Assembly (NCBI RefSeq): GCF_003385845.1
Contig: NZ_QRDJ01000006.1
Coordinates: 868,001 to 932,000 of the forward strand
Length of the DNA: 64,000 nt
Source of the DNA: Kushneria indalinina DSM 14324
GTDB taxonomy: Bacteria > Pseudomonadota > Gammaproteobacteria > Pseudomonadales > Halomonadaceae
Direction: 5' to 3'
The notes beneath the pieces are model-generated. The model was not told the DNA's origin, did not search any database, and saw nothing but the letters and a program-made list of their open reading frames with translations. Made by a program: the position numbers and the translations under genes. Below are positions 27,817 to 35,575 of the stretch, in pieces (position 1 is the first letter of the stretch; each line of letters begins with the position of its first letter).

Positions 27817-28472
27817 CGTTTCAGACCCTGATGATTGATTGTCTGCGTCATGGCGCCTGTGAAGGGCCACAGCAGTGTCTGCGGGGGCATACCGATGTGG
27901 CGCTGAGTGTTGAGGGGAGAGTCGACATGCTGGCGGCGGCAGAACGGTTGCCGCGCCCTCATGCGATTGTCAGTTCACCGTTGATTCGCTGCAAACGCGT
28001 GGGGGAGACGCTGGCACAGGATTGGGACGTGTCACTGCATACCGTGGTCGAGACCATGGAGATGAATTTCGGAACCTGGGATGGCATCCCCACGGAAGAA
28101 CTGTTGCAGCATTCTCGGCCGGCGCTGGAAAACTTCTGGGTGGATCCTCAGGCATTTCCGCCGCCGGGCGGGGAGCCCCTTGATGATTTTCTGGAGCGCA
28201 TCGAGCAGGGGTGGCAGCTCATTCTGGAAAAGGGTCTGGCGCTGGCGGACACGCAGCAACAAAAGGAGAGCGGCGCCCCGGTACGACTGCTGGTCTGTGG
28301 CCATGCCGGTGTCATCAAAAGCTGGGTAGCAATGCGGCTGGGTATGCCGACCCTGCAGGGTATCTACCTTCACCGTTTACATCTGCCTTATGCGGGCGTG
28401 GCTCGGCTACGGGTGGATATCGATAGGCAAAGCGATGAACGGTTTGAGCAGCTGTGCTCTCTGGGAGCGTAA
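27813..28472 (+). CDS. cobC: alpha-ribazole phosphatase / histidine phosphatase (CobC)
   Basis: Phosphoglycerate-mutase-fold phosphatase that removes the 5'-phosphate of alpha-ribazole phosphate or adenosylcobalamin phosphate. The catalytic DCLRHGACEGP lies at residue 10 and the second His in VCGHAGVIKSW near 167. Length 219 aa from ATG 27813, which overlaps the cobU stop as ATGA. Histidine phosphatases are functionally diverse; the assignment rests on position inside the loop-assembly operon. Confidence 0.9.
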   Translation: MTFQTLMIDCLRHGACEGPQQCLRGHTDVALSVEGRVDMLAAAERLPRPHAIVSSPLIRCKRVGETLAQDWDVSLHTVVETMEMNFGTWDGIPTEELLQHSRPALENFWVDPQAFPPPGGEPLDDFLERIEQGWQLILEKGLALADTQQQKESGAPVRLLVCGHAGVIKSWVAMRLGMPTLQGIYLHRLHLPYAGVARLRVDIDRQSDERFEQLCSLGA

Positions 28473-28520
28473 AGTGACGGGAAAACGTCGTGATCAATCA
28501 AAATTATACCGTTATCTTCT

Positions 28521-29462
28521 ATGTGGTTAATTATTGTTGGATCTCTCATAGTTGACCAGATACGAGGAGAACCTCGTCGATTTCATCCGCTGATCGGGCT
28601 GGGGTGGTGGATTGCTACCGTTGAAAAACGCATTTATCCCTTAAGACAGCAAACAACCAGGACGCTATTGGCCGGTCTTGCGGGATGGCTCATGGTCGTC
28701 GTGCCCATCATGCTGCCAGTGATATGGGTCGATCGTTTTGTTGAAGGGTTCTGGCACAATTTGCTGGCGATCCTCACGCTTTATCTGGCCATCGGCCACA
28801 AAAGCCTGATTGAACACGCGCTACGCGTTTATCTGCCGCTTTCAAAGGGGGATATGACAGCAGCGCGTCAACAGGTGGCGATGCTGGTCAGCCGAGACAC
28901 TCATCAGCTCGATGCTTCCGGGATATCGCGCGCAACCTGTGAATCCGTACTTGAAAACGGCAGCGATGCACTCTTCGCCGCACTGTTCTGGTTTGCCGTC
29001 GCCGGCATCCCGGGCGTTGTCCTTTATCGTATCGTCAATACGCTCGATGCCATGTGGGGCTATCGCAGCGAGCGCTATCTTTATTTCGGCCGTGTGGCAG
29101 CGCGCGTGGATGACGTCATGAACTGGATACCGGCTCGATTAACGGCACTGTCCTATGCACTGGCCGGCTGGCACTGGCAGACTTCAAAAAGCACCTTTAA
29201 CGCAGCCCTTGCATGCTGGTGGAAGCAGGGCAGAAGCTGGAAGAGCCCCAATGCGGGACCCGTCATGGCTGCCGGCGCCGGTGCATTGGGCATACAGCTG
29301 GGCGGCGGCGGTATCTATCACGGCAGGCATATCGAAAGCCCGGTGCTGGGTATCGGTCGCCCTGCAACCACGGTCGATATCCAGCGTGCCTGCACACTTA
29401 TCCGCCATGCGCTGCTGATTTGGCTGGCCGTACTTCTCATCATTACCTGGGTGTTGTCATGA
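28521..29462 (+). CDS. cbiB: adenosylcobinamide-phosphate synthase (CbiB/CobD)
   Basis: Integral membrane enzyme attaching the aminopropanol(-phosphate) arm to adenosylcobyric acid. N-terminus GSLIVDQIRGEPRRFHPLIGLG is typical, as are DASGISRATCESVLENGSDA and NTLDAMWGYRSERY near residues 133-190. Four or five hydrophobic segments; 313 aa. A 48-base AT-rich gap separates it from cobC and may hold a promoter. Overlaps the next gene as ATGA. Confidence 0.95.
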   Translation: MWLIIVGSLIVDQIRGEPRRFHPLIGLGWWIATVEKRIYPLRQQTTRTLLAGLAGWLMVVVPIMLPVIWVDRFVEGFWHNLLAILTLYLAIGHKSLIEHALRVYLPLSKGDMTAARQQVAMLVSRDTHQLDASGISRATCESVLENGSDALFAALFWFAVAGIPGVVLYRIVNTLDAMWGYRSERYLYFGRVAARVDDVMNWIPARLTALSYALAGWHWQTSKSTFNAALACWWKQGRSWKSPNAGPVMAAGAGALGIQLGGGGIYHGRHIESPVLGIGRPATTVDIQRACTLIRHALLIWLAVLLIITWVLS

Positions 29463-30586
29463 ATGATGCTTCCGGTCCCTTACTCAACCCCTTGCCGGAA
29501 CACGGCGGCAGGTTGGCGGAGATCAGCCGCCGACAGGGTATTGAACGTCATGACTGGCTGGATCTTTCCACCGGCATCAATCCCTGGCCCTATCCGATAA
29601 CGCCTATCGATGCCAGCGCCTGCCAGGCACTGCCAGACCATGACAAGGCACTTCATGACGCGGCCATTCGTTATTATCTGGGGCACCCGGTCGATACTGG
29701 CGAAAGCCGATTACACCCATCGTTGACCCTTTTAAATATTCCTGGCTCTCAGTGGGCCATCGAGAATCTGCCGCAATGTTGTGCGCGGGGGAGCGTGGCA
29801 CTCCCCGATATTGGCTATCGAGAGCACGAATGGCGCTGGCAGCAGGCCGGGCATCGTACGCTTTATTACGATGCGGATAGCCCTGATGCGGTGATGGGTG
29901 ATTTGTCTGGTATAGAAAACCTGCGCGCCGTGGTTGTCATCAATCCCAATAATCCAGGTGGGCAGCATGTGGTGCCCCACGTATTACGCGTGTGGGCCGC
30001 TGAACTGCAAAGGAAGGGCGCGGTGTTGATCGTCGACGAAGCCTTTGCCGATGCAACGCCCGAGCAGAGCCTGCTGCCGGATATCTCTGACAACATCGTG
30101 GTGCTGCGCTCGCTGGGCAAGTTTTTTGGCCTGGCCGGGTTACGCCTGGGCGCAGTTATCGGGGCAGGGCAATCAGGAATCATGCAGCGATTGTCATCAA
30201 TGCAGGGGCCCTGGCGGGTGACATCACCCGCTCAACTGGCGGGTATGGAAGCCCTGGCAGATCAAAATTGGCAACATGGCATGCGGGCAACCCTGCAACG
30301 CGCCAGTCGGGAGCAGGGGCAATGGCTTGAAGAGCGGCTCAGGGCGCATGGTGATGTCATGCGCTGGCGTCAGAGCGCACTTTTCAATGGCTTTGACATG
30401 CCGCTGGCTCGCGCTCGGCAGTGGCATGAAGCGTTTGTGCATCAGAGCGTACTGACGCGTTTGTGGGTAGTGGATGAACAGCGCGCCATATTGCGCTTCG
30501 GGCTGCATGATGAAAGTCCACAGGCGAACCATCAGCTTGAACAGGCCATGTCAGCAGCCGGCAAGGCCGTGGGGAAGACAGCATGA
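29459..30586 (+). CDS. cobD: threonine-phosphate decarboxylase (CobD/CobC type)
   Basis: PLP-dependent fold-type I enzyme that makes (R)-1-amino-2-propanol phosphate for the nucleotide loop. The opening HGGRLAEISRRQGI ... DLSTGINPWPYP is diagnostic. NPNNPGG binds cofactor, and the PLP lysine is in LRSLGKFFGLAGLRLG near residue 225. Length 375 aa from ATG 29459; a longer frame from 29213 lies within cbiB. It overlaps the cbiB stop and the bluB start, so the three are translationally coupled. Named cobD in Salmonella and cobC in Pseudomonas denitrificans. Confidence 0.93.
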   Translation: MNDASGPLLNPLPEHGGRLAEISRRQGIERHDWLDLSTGINPWPYPITPIDASACQALPDHDKALHDAAIRYYLGHPVDTGESRLHPSLTLLNIPGSQWAIENLPQCCARGSVALPDIGYREHEWRWQQAGHRTLYYDADSPDAVMGDLSGIENLRAVVVINPNNPGGQHVVPHVLRVWAAELQRKGAVLIVDEAFADATPEQSLLPDISDNIVVLRSLGKFFGLAGLRLGAVIGAGQSGIMQRLSSMQGPWRVTSPAQLAGMEALADQNWQHGMRATLQRASREQGQWLEERLRAHGDVMRWRQSALFNGFDMPLARARQWHEAFVHQSVLTRLWVVDEQRAILRFGLHDESPQANHQLEQAMSAAGKAVGKTA

Positions 30587-31227
30587 ATGATCATGCCTAT
30601 AGCGAAGCAGAAAAAGCAGCGATCTATCGGGTCATTCGTGAGCGCCGGGACATGCGCCACTTCCTGCCTGATTCGGTCGACCCGGATGTGATACGGCGAA
30701 TGCTCGAGGCCGCGCATGACGCGCCAAGCGTTGGGTACATGCAGCCCTGGCGCTTTGTCTGCATCCGCGATCCTTCCCTGCGAGAGGCCATGGCCCGGCT
30801 CGTGGATGATGAGCGCCAGGCGACGGCGCAGGCGCTTGATGAACGCGGTCAGGCATTTCTGGAACTCAAGGTCGAGGGCATTCGCGAATGCCCGGAACTG
30901 TGGGTTGTGGCGCTTTGCGAGGCGCGCGAACAGTATGTGTTCGGGCGGCGCACCCTCAACGAGATGGATCTCGCCTCGGCCAGCTGCGCCATTCAGAATC
31001 TCTGGCTGGCCGGCCGGGCCGAAGGCATTGGCGTTGGCTGGGTCTCGCTCTTTGATCCCGAGGCGCTTAAATCACTGATCAATGCTCCTGAAGGCGCCTG
31101 GCCCATTGCCATTTTGTGCATGGGGCATGTCGAGGCCTTTTACAGCGCGCCCATGCTGGAGGAGAAAGGATGGGATCAGCGTCGTTCACTGGCAGCCCTG
31201 ATGGGTATTGATGGCTGGCCCGAATAG
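30583..31227 (+). CDS. bluB: 5,6-dimethylbenzimidazole synthase (BluB)
   Basis: Flavin-destructase of the nitroreductase fold that cleaves FMNH2 with O2 to yield DMB, the lower ligand base. Family features: RRDMRHFLPDSVDPDVIRRML near residue 18, APSVGYMQPWRFV near 46 and GVGWVSLFDPEALK near 148. Length 214 aa. ATG 30583 overlaps the cobD stop. Its O2 need agrees with the CobN-type aerobic pathway. Last gene of the cluster; I saw no strong terminator after it. Confidence 0.95.
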   Translation: MNDHAYSEAEKAAIYRVIRERRDMRHFLPDSVDPDVIRRMLEAAHDAPSVGYMQPWRFVCIRDPSLREAMARLVDDERQATAQALDERGQAFLELKVEGIRECPELWVVALCEAREQYVFGRRTLNEMDLASASCAIQNLWLAGRAEGIGVGWVSLFDPEALKSLINAPEGAWPIAILCMGHVEAFYSAPMLEEKGWDQRRSLAALMGIDGWPE

Positions 31228-31479
31228 CACTGATTTCTGAAAGCACTTTATACGCCACGCCCGGTGGTCTTCCCTGTACACCGATAGGCAGTTCCTGAAT
31301 GTCAAAGCGCCTTCAGGTTTTGCATCGACCAAAAATGAGTATTAATTCATCGGCCAGGCAGTTCTCTTTTAAATTCGCACTTTCGAATTAACCTCCTGGG
31401 CGTTATTAGAACATTTGTTAAATCATGAAATGGACTATATTGATTTATGCAGGACTTATTGACTCAAGGAGGATGCTGG

Positions 31480-32004
31480 ATGTCATTTATTAAAAAAGGG
31501 GCCACCACGCTGGCCATCGCAGGCGCCATGTTTGCCGTGGCAGGCTGCTCAAGCTCCGAGCCCAGGCAGGAAGATCCCAATATCGATAGCGTGATTCCGC
31601 AGTCCGAGCAGGGGTATCGGAATACGACGGTCGGTTATACCTTCACCTATCCTGAAAACTGGCAAAATGGCATCGTCCAGCGCGATACGTTCGAGTGGAA
31701 TGATCAACGCATCGATGCCGATAACATGTCAGTGTTCTATTACAGGAACTACGAGCGTAATAGTGACCCCGAGCCGTTGCTGGCCCTGGCTGCCTACCCA
31801 CAGCAGGAATGGGAACAGATGCAGCGCCAGGCAAAGGATCGCAGTGGCTCGACACCGCCTCATGTCATCGATACCAAAAATGATCAGGTGCTGGTCGCCT
31901 ACATCAATACACAAAACCCGTATGATGCCGGCTCCAACCAGGGGCAGCAGTATGCCCGTCATGTTCTGTCACCCGAGCAGGTTAAAAACGCCATAAGCTG
32001 GTAA
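31480..32004 (+). CDS. predicted lipoprotein of unknown function
   Basis: Signal peptide MSFIKKGATTLAIAGAMFAVAGC ends in lipobox AVAGC; Ser residues follow the Cys, favouring outer-membrane placement. The remaining 150 residues include GYRNTTVGYTFTYPENW and are predicted soluble. I know no family with certainty, although a TFTYPENW segment resembles PsbP/DUF1795-like stress lipoproteins. AAGGAGG lies about 11 bases before ATG 31480, which decides this start over ATG 31447. The preceding 250 bases are AT-rich and hold its likely promoter; no other gene lies there. Confidence 0.78.
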   Translation: MSFIKKGATTLAIAGAMFAVAGCSSSEPRQEDPNIDSVIPQSEQGYRNTTVGYTFTYPENWQNGIVQRDTFEWNDQRIDADNMSVFYYRNYERNSDPEPLLALAAYPQQEWEQMQRQAKDRSGSTPPHVIDTKNDQVLVAYINTQNPYDAGSNQGQQYARHVLSPEQVKNAISW

Positions 32005-32015
32005 ATGAATATGCT

Positions 32016-32040
32016 GGCAGAGCCCTTGATGGGCTCTGCC
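32016..32040 (+). other. perfect inverted repeat before the Pmp3-type gene
   Basis: GGCAGAGCCC and GGGCTCTGCC form a ten-base stem with loop TTGAT, 12 bases after the lipoprotein stop and 15 before the next ATG. No T tract follows, so it may be a processing or translation-control hairpin, or a weak terminator. Confidence 0.55.
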
Positions 32041-32055
32041 ATCGAGACCTTCCCG

Positions 32056-32211
32056 ATGGATCCCGTATCCCTGATTGTTCTTTCCTTTCTTCTTCCCCCT
32101 CTGGCGGTCTATCTGGCTGTGGGCATTGGCGATGCTCTCTGGCTTAATCTACTGCTTACCCTCATGGGTTATATCCCCGGTATCATTCATGCCCTGATCG
32201 TTGTGACCTGA
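32056..32211 (+). CDS. YqaE/Pmp3-family membrane proteolipid
   Basis: A 51-residue hydrophobic peptide starting MDPVSLIVLSFLLPPLAVYL, with a second segment NLLLTLMGYIPGIIHALIVV. This is the compact two-helix Pmp3/UPF0057 signature, common in stress and salt response. I chose ATG 32056 because it gives the standard length; an in-frame ATG at 32005 runs through the inverted repeat. Ribosome-binding site is weak. Confidence 0.88.
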   Translation: MDPVSLIVLSFLLPPLAVYLAVGIGDALWLNLLLTLMGYIPGIIHALIVVT

Positions 32212-32284
32212 CGTGATGGTGTCAAAACAAGCGGTTATTTCGTTTATGATGCGACGCATGCCCAACAATTACCGGAGTCCATGA

Positions 32285-32947
32285 ATGCTCAAGCGATTCG
32301 AACGCAACGTCAGCGGCCATGACTACGTCGTTGGCGATCTGCACGGGCACTACGCATTACTTGAGCGTGAACTGACCCGAGTCGAATTCGATCCAGACAG
32401 GGATCGTCTCTTTAGCGTGGGTGATTTGATTGACCGCGGCCCCGACTCCCTAAAGTGCCTGGAGCTGGTACATCAACCCGGCTGCTTTGCGGTGACCGGC
32501 AACCACGAAATGATGGCGCGCAATGCGCTCTTTGATAATCACTGGGGGCAATGGCTCGGCAACGGGGGAGAGTGGTCGCAGCAGCATGACAAGGTCGTGC
32601 TGAGAAATCGCCTGGCCGAGGCCATGATGAAAATGCCACTGGCGTTTGAGGTGGAGACCTCTCATGGTGTGGTGGGGATCGTCCATGCCGAACCGCCGAA
32701 GGACTGGGCCGACATTCGCGGGACATCACGCGAAACGCTGCTCTGGTCACGTCAACGGATCGAATCCGGCAATCAGGACATCGTTTCCAACATTACTGCC
32801 GTCGTTGTGGGACACACACCGGTGGCCGAACCCAAAACACTTGGGAACGTGCGCTATATCGACCTCGGATCCTTTTTCAGCGGCCGCATCTGTCTGGAGC
32901 GACTCGAGGATATCGCGGCCATGATGGAAAAGGGCAGGAATTCATGA
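32285..32947 (+). CDS. PrpA/PrpB-like serine/threonine protein phosphatase
   Basis: Metallophosphoesterase of 220 aa with the full PPP signature: GDLHGHY at residue 18, GDLIDRGPDS near 46, GNHEMMARN near 75 and VVGHTPV near 176. E. coli PrpA and PrpB have this size and hydrolyse phosphoserine/threonine or phosphotyrosine. CCGGAGTCC precedes ATG 32285. It is a single gene followed by tRNA-Pro. Confidence 0.92.
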   Translation: MLKRFERNVSGHDYVVGDLHGHYALLERELTRVEFDPDRDRLFSVGDLIDRGPDSLKCLELVHQPGCFAVTGNHEMMARNALFDNHWGQWLGNGGEWSQQHDKVVLRNRLAEAMMKMPLAFEVETSHGVVGIVHAEPPKDWADIRGTSRETLLWSRQRIESGNQDIVSNITAVVVGHTPVAEPKTLGNVRYIDLGSFFSGRICLERLEDIAAMMEKGRNS

Positions 32948-33027
32948 ATCTGCGTTAACTGCCTCTTTCCTTTTGCAGAACAGTAATGTAGGATACGCCC
33001 CGTTCTCGCAAATATAGAGAGCAGTGT

Positions 33028-33104
33028 CGGGGCGTAGCGCAGCTTGGTAGCGCGCCACAATGGGGTTGTGGAGGTCGCAGGTTCGAATCCTGTCGCCCCG
33101 ACCA
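33028..33104 (+). tRNA. tRNA-Pro (anticodon GGG)
   Basis: A 77-base cloverleaf with encoded CCA. Acceptor CGGGGCG pairs with CGCCCCG; anticodon stem CCACA/TGTGG has loop ATGGGGT with GGG at 34-36; T arm GCAGG-TTCGAAT-CCTGT. It closely resembles gammaproteobacterial proL-type tRNAs. Confidence 0.98.
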
Positions 33105-33115
33105 AAAGCTTTATG

Positions 33116-33153
33116 AAAAAGCCGCTACGGTTAACAACCGAAGCGGCTTTTTT
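33116..33153 (+). terminator. tRNA-Pro terminator
   Basis: AAAAAGCCGCT and AGCGGCTTTTTT flank an inner CGGTT/AACCG extension, with T tract at the 3' end, 12 bases after the tRNA. The A tract would let it work on the minus strand as well. Confidence 0.9.
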
Positions 33154-33177
33154 GCGTCCGGACTTCTGCCGCCATCG

Positions 33178-33224
33178 ACTCTCTCTTTCGTAGTAAAACT
33201 CTCTTTCGTAATGGAACTCTTTTT
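33178..33224. repeat. degenerate short tandem repeat
   Basis: Three adjacent copies of a CTCTCTTTCGTAAT-like unit occur (ACTCTCTCTTTCGTAGT, AACTCTCTTTCGTAAT, GAACTCTTTTTCATCC). Upstream of a short ORF; no function visible. Confidence 0.5.
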
Positions 33225-33298
33225 CATCCTATAACTTGCGTGCCCTGAACATCTGCTTTTGCTTGAATGGTGCATAACGTTACCCAACAGGAGACAAC

Positions 33299-33442
33299 AT
33301 GATGAAAAACCTGCCCGGAATGCTGGTAGGTACGGTGGTGGGGCTGGTGGCCTGGTTGCCCAGCCAGAGCATGGCAATGAGTATCATGCTTGGCATCGCC
33401 TGTGGTGTGGCCTGGGATATCTGGCGCAAACGCACCTCATAG
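33299..33442 (+). CDS. short membrane protein (47 aa), unknown
   Basis: ATG ATG at 33299 opens 47 codons (MMKNLPGMLVGTVVGLVAWL...) ending at TAG 33442. AGGAGA lies five bases upstream, a good spacing. Two hydrophobic stretches (GTVVGLVAWL and SIMLGIACGVAWDIW) suggest a small two-pass or hairpin membrane peptide. No family recognised; the ribosome-binding site and hydrophobic pattern support it. Confidence 0.55.
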   Translation: MMKNLPGMLVGTVVGLVAWLPSQSMAMSIMLGIACGVAWDIWRKRTS

Positions 33443-33590
33443 AGAGCATTCCAAAGTATTGGAAGATGCCTGCGAAAATAGTAGGGACAAGGCTCCATCG
33501 TCGCGGTTATGCTGGCGCGCGCGACCAATAAACCCTTTTGGCGCTTAAGAATTTTTAATCTTTGGTCATTACAGACTCAGGAGAAAAGGC

Positions 33591-33944
33591 GTGGCTCGTC
33601 AATTGAAAAGCGCTACACGATGGCTGGGCATCACAGTAGCCATCGGTGCACTATCAGGTTGTTCTCTGTTTTCTTCAGACAAACCGGAAAGCGCCGCGGT
33701 CGTGCCGCCACCGCCGCAGCTGGTCGGCTATAACGGCATGAATGTCTGCCAGCCCTATAGTGACAAGACCTGGGGTAATTTTCTGATGATCGGGGAGGTG
33801 GTCTCCGTCGATTCACCGGAAAACATGCACGTTAATATTCTGCGCGCCGAGGCAATGAAGCAGCCCTCCATTCAGATGACCGGCTATCCGCGAGAAATCA
33901 TCGATCAACGCAACAAGTGGTATCCCTGCGAAGGCCAGGGGTAA
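33591..33944 (+). CDS. small predicted lipoprotein, unknown
   Basis: A 117-residue protein starting at GTG 33591, with AGGAG eight bases upstream. Signal segment MARQLKSATRWLGITVAIGALSGC ends in lipobox LSGC; Ser follows the Cys. A proline-rich stretch (VVPPPPQLVGYNG) leads to a small domain with two Cys (NVCQPYS, WYPCEGQ) that may form a disulfide. Family not recognised. A perfect 12-base inverted repeat follows. Confidence 0.72.
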   Translation: MARQLKSATRWLGITVAIGALSGCSLFSSDKPESAAVVPPPPQLVGYNGMNVCQPYSDKTWGNFLMIGEVVSVDSPENMHVNILRAEAMKQPSIQMTGYPREIIDQRNKWYPCEGQG

Positions 33945-33956
33945 CCGGGGTTTTCG

Positions 33957-33985
33957 AATCTGACAATGAACGCCATTGTCAGATT
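33957..33985 (+). terminator. long hairpin after lipoprotein gene
   Basis: AATCTGACAATG and CATTGTCAGATT form a perfect 12-base stem with loop AACGC, 12 bases after the stop. The T tract is poor, so termination strength is uncertain. Confidence 0.6.
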
Positions 33986-34019
33986 TGCCTCAAATCCACA
34001 CAAAATGTGCGGTATACTT

Positions 34020-34123
34020 GTTGCATATGCTTACTGCTTGATGAGGAGCAGTGACAGTCGGCTTACCCTGACTAAACGGCTGACTGTCCAAACCTCATAC
34101 CGCCTCACCGAGGCGGTTTTTTT
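34020..34123 (+). ncRNA. candidate small RNA A
   Basis: In a gene-free stretch, TATACT (34013-34018) is a plausible -10; the -35 is weak. Then come CTGCT/AGCAG and GACAGTCGGC / GCTGACTGTC stems, and a terminal CCGCCTC-ACC-GAGGCGG stem (34100-34116) followed by seven T. ATGAGG (34031) can also pair with CCTCAT (34093), closing a larger fold. No ORF fits. It could equally be an orphan attenuator, but the neighbouring genes are 75 bases upstream and 307 downstream. Confidence 0.45.
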
Positions 34124-34199
34124 ATGCCTGCTTCCATCAAATAGCACATCGTCTCAAATAAAAATAATTCTCTTTTGCATTGATTTCCCTTTCAGGATC

Positions 34200-34318
34200 C
34201 TTCAGAGTGTTTTTCAGACGTCACGACGTCTGGTTCATTTCGGTATGTCAGGTGCCGGAATGGATTCTCTCCTCATCATCAGGTCCTTTCGCCGCCTTCC
34301 TCCGGGAGGCGGCTTTTT
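34200..34318 (+). ncRNA. candidate small RNA B
   Basis: A second hairpin-terminator unit follows the first. The palindromic CAGACGTC-AC-GACGTCTG (34215-34232) precedes a GCCGCCT...AGGCGGC stem (34291-34313) with TTTTT. The promoter is not clear. The unit ends 111 bases before the alpha/beta hydrolase, so a leader attenuator for that gene is the main alternative. Confidence 0.35.
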
Positions 34319-34429
34319 ATGGTCTGAACATGGCGAGTAGCAACCTGTCAGGGCCAGGCAGGCATCACGCTGCTGAGCTACCTTGCAGGCTATGACGTGT
34401 GTTACTCATCCAGTGAGGGAGACTGATTC

Positions 34430-35269
34430 ATGGCCTATGCCAATATCATCGACAGTAACAACAATGCCATCGATCTTTACTATCAGGATTGCGGGCAGGG
34501 GCCGACAGTGGTGCTGATCCATGGCTGGCCGCTGAGTCACCGCATGTGGGAGTACCAGATCAACGCCCTGACGGAGGCAGGCTATCGCTGCATCGCCTAT
34601 GACCGTCGCGGCTTTGGTGAGTCGGAAAAGCCATGGCAGGGCTATGACTACGACACACTTGCCGATGACCTGGCAGGCCTTCTGGAACATCTGAATATCG
34701 ATGATGCCACGCTGGTCGGTTTTTCAATGGGCGGTGGCGAAGTCGCTCGCTATCTGGGGCGTCATGGCAGCAAGCGTGTTCGCGGCGCTGTCCTGGTTGG
34801 CGCTGTACCGCCCTTCATGCTCAAGACCGGTGACAATCCCGAAGGAGTGGATCAGTCCATCTTTGATGACATGCTGACCAACGTGAAACAGGATCGGCCC
34901 GGTTTTCTGGGCGGCTTCGGCAAGCTGTTCGTCAATCATGACGGCCAGGCGCCCACGCTTTCCGATGAGCTTTTGGCCTATAACCAGAGCATTGCCAACT
35001 TTGCCTCCCCCAGAGCCACCCAGGAGTGCATCAAGGCCTTTGGCTTTACTGACTTTCGTCAGGATCTGGAAAAATTTGATGTGCCGACCCTGGTCATCCA
35101 TGGCGATGACGATCAAATTGTTCCGCTGGCTGCCAGCGGCCAGCGCTCGGCAGACATGATCAAGAATGCTCGTCTTGAAGTCGTGAAGGATGGTCCGCAT
35201 GGCCTCAACTTCACGCATGCTCAGGAGCTCAACCGGCTTCTGATCGACTTCCTCGAGAAGGGACGCTAA
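34430..35269 (+). CDS. alpha/beta hydrolase (non-haem chloroperoxidase / arylesterase type)
   Basis: A 279-residue serine hydrolase. HGWPLSHRMWEYQ (oxyanion region) is near residue 26, the nucleophile elbow GFSMGGGEVARY near 98, the Asp in VIHGDDDQIVP near 224, and the His in DGPHGLNFTHA near 253. This arrangement fits the cofactor-free haloperoxidase/esterase subfamily; the natural substrate is unknown. GGGAGA precedes ATG 34430 by seven bases. Confidence 0.9.
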   Translation: MAYANIIDSNNNAIDLYYQDCGQGPTVVLIHGWPLSHRMWEYQINALTEAGYRCIAYDRRGFGESEKPWQGYDYDTLADDLAGLLEHLNIDDATLVGFSMGGGEVARYLGRHGSKRVRGAVLVGAVPPFMLKTGDNPEGVDQSIFDDMLTNVKQDRPGFLGGFGKLFVNHDGQAPTLSDELLAYNQSIANFASPRATQECIKAFGFTDFRQDLEKFDVPTLVIHGDDDQIVPLAASGQRSADMIKNARLEVVKDGPHGLNFTHAQELNRLLIDFLEKGR

Positions 35270-35575
35270 TGAAAGAAGGGGAAGGCTCGTCTGTGGCCTT
35301 CCCCCGAAAAAATTCGGCCAGCAGGTTGCTGGCCGTCAGGCTTTACACAGTGTCACTGTTACCGGAAGTCGTGTGAGCCCAGTCAACCTCCTGTTGCCAT
35401 CGAACTCCCTGTCCATGTGCTTCCCTGCACAATGTTTTTCTCTTTTCCGGCACGGCAACCATGGCCGATCAAGATGACAGGAATGTGATAGCGCCTTCTC
35501 TTTCTACTAAAGGTGTATCGGCGGAAAACCCGTTCGGCCTTTTTTAAAACGCTTGATAAATACTGGATCATTATC
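35270..35575. other. gene-free stretch with two strong hairpins
   Basis: I see no credible gene. GGGGAAGGC / GCCTTCCCC (35278-35304) follows the hydrolase. GGCCAGCA-GGT-TGCTGGCC (35316-35334) comes next. On the minus strand the second stem is followed by GAATTTTTT, which looks like a Rho-independent terminator of a minus-strand transcript. The rest, to ATG 35576, presumably carries the promoter of the amidase gene. Confidence 0.5.

Noticed and set aside
33178-33224. CRISPR array
   Set aside because: The copies are short, adjacent and without spacers; no cas gene is nearby.
33111-33377. Minus-strand 88-codon frame across the repeat tract
   Set aside because: It reads through the tRNA terminator and the repeat, with no ribosome-binding site.
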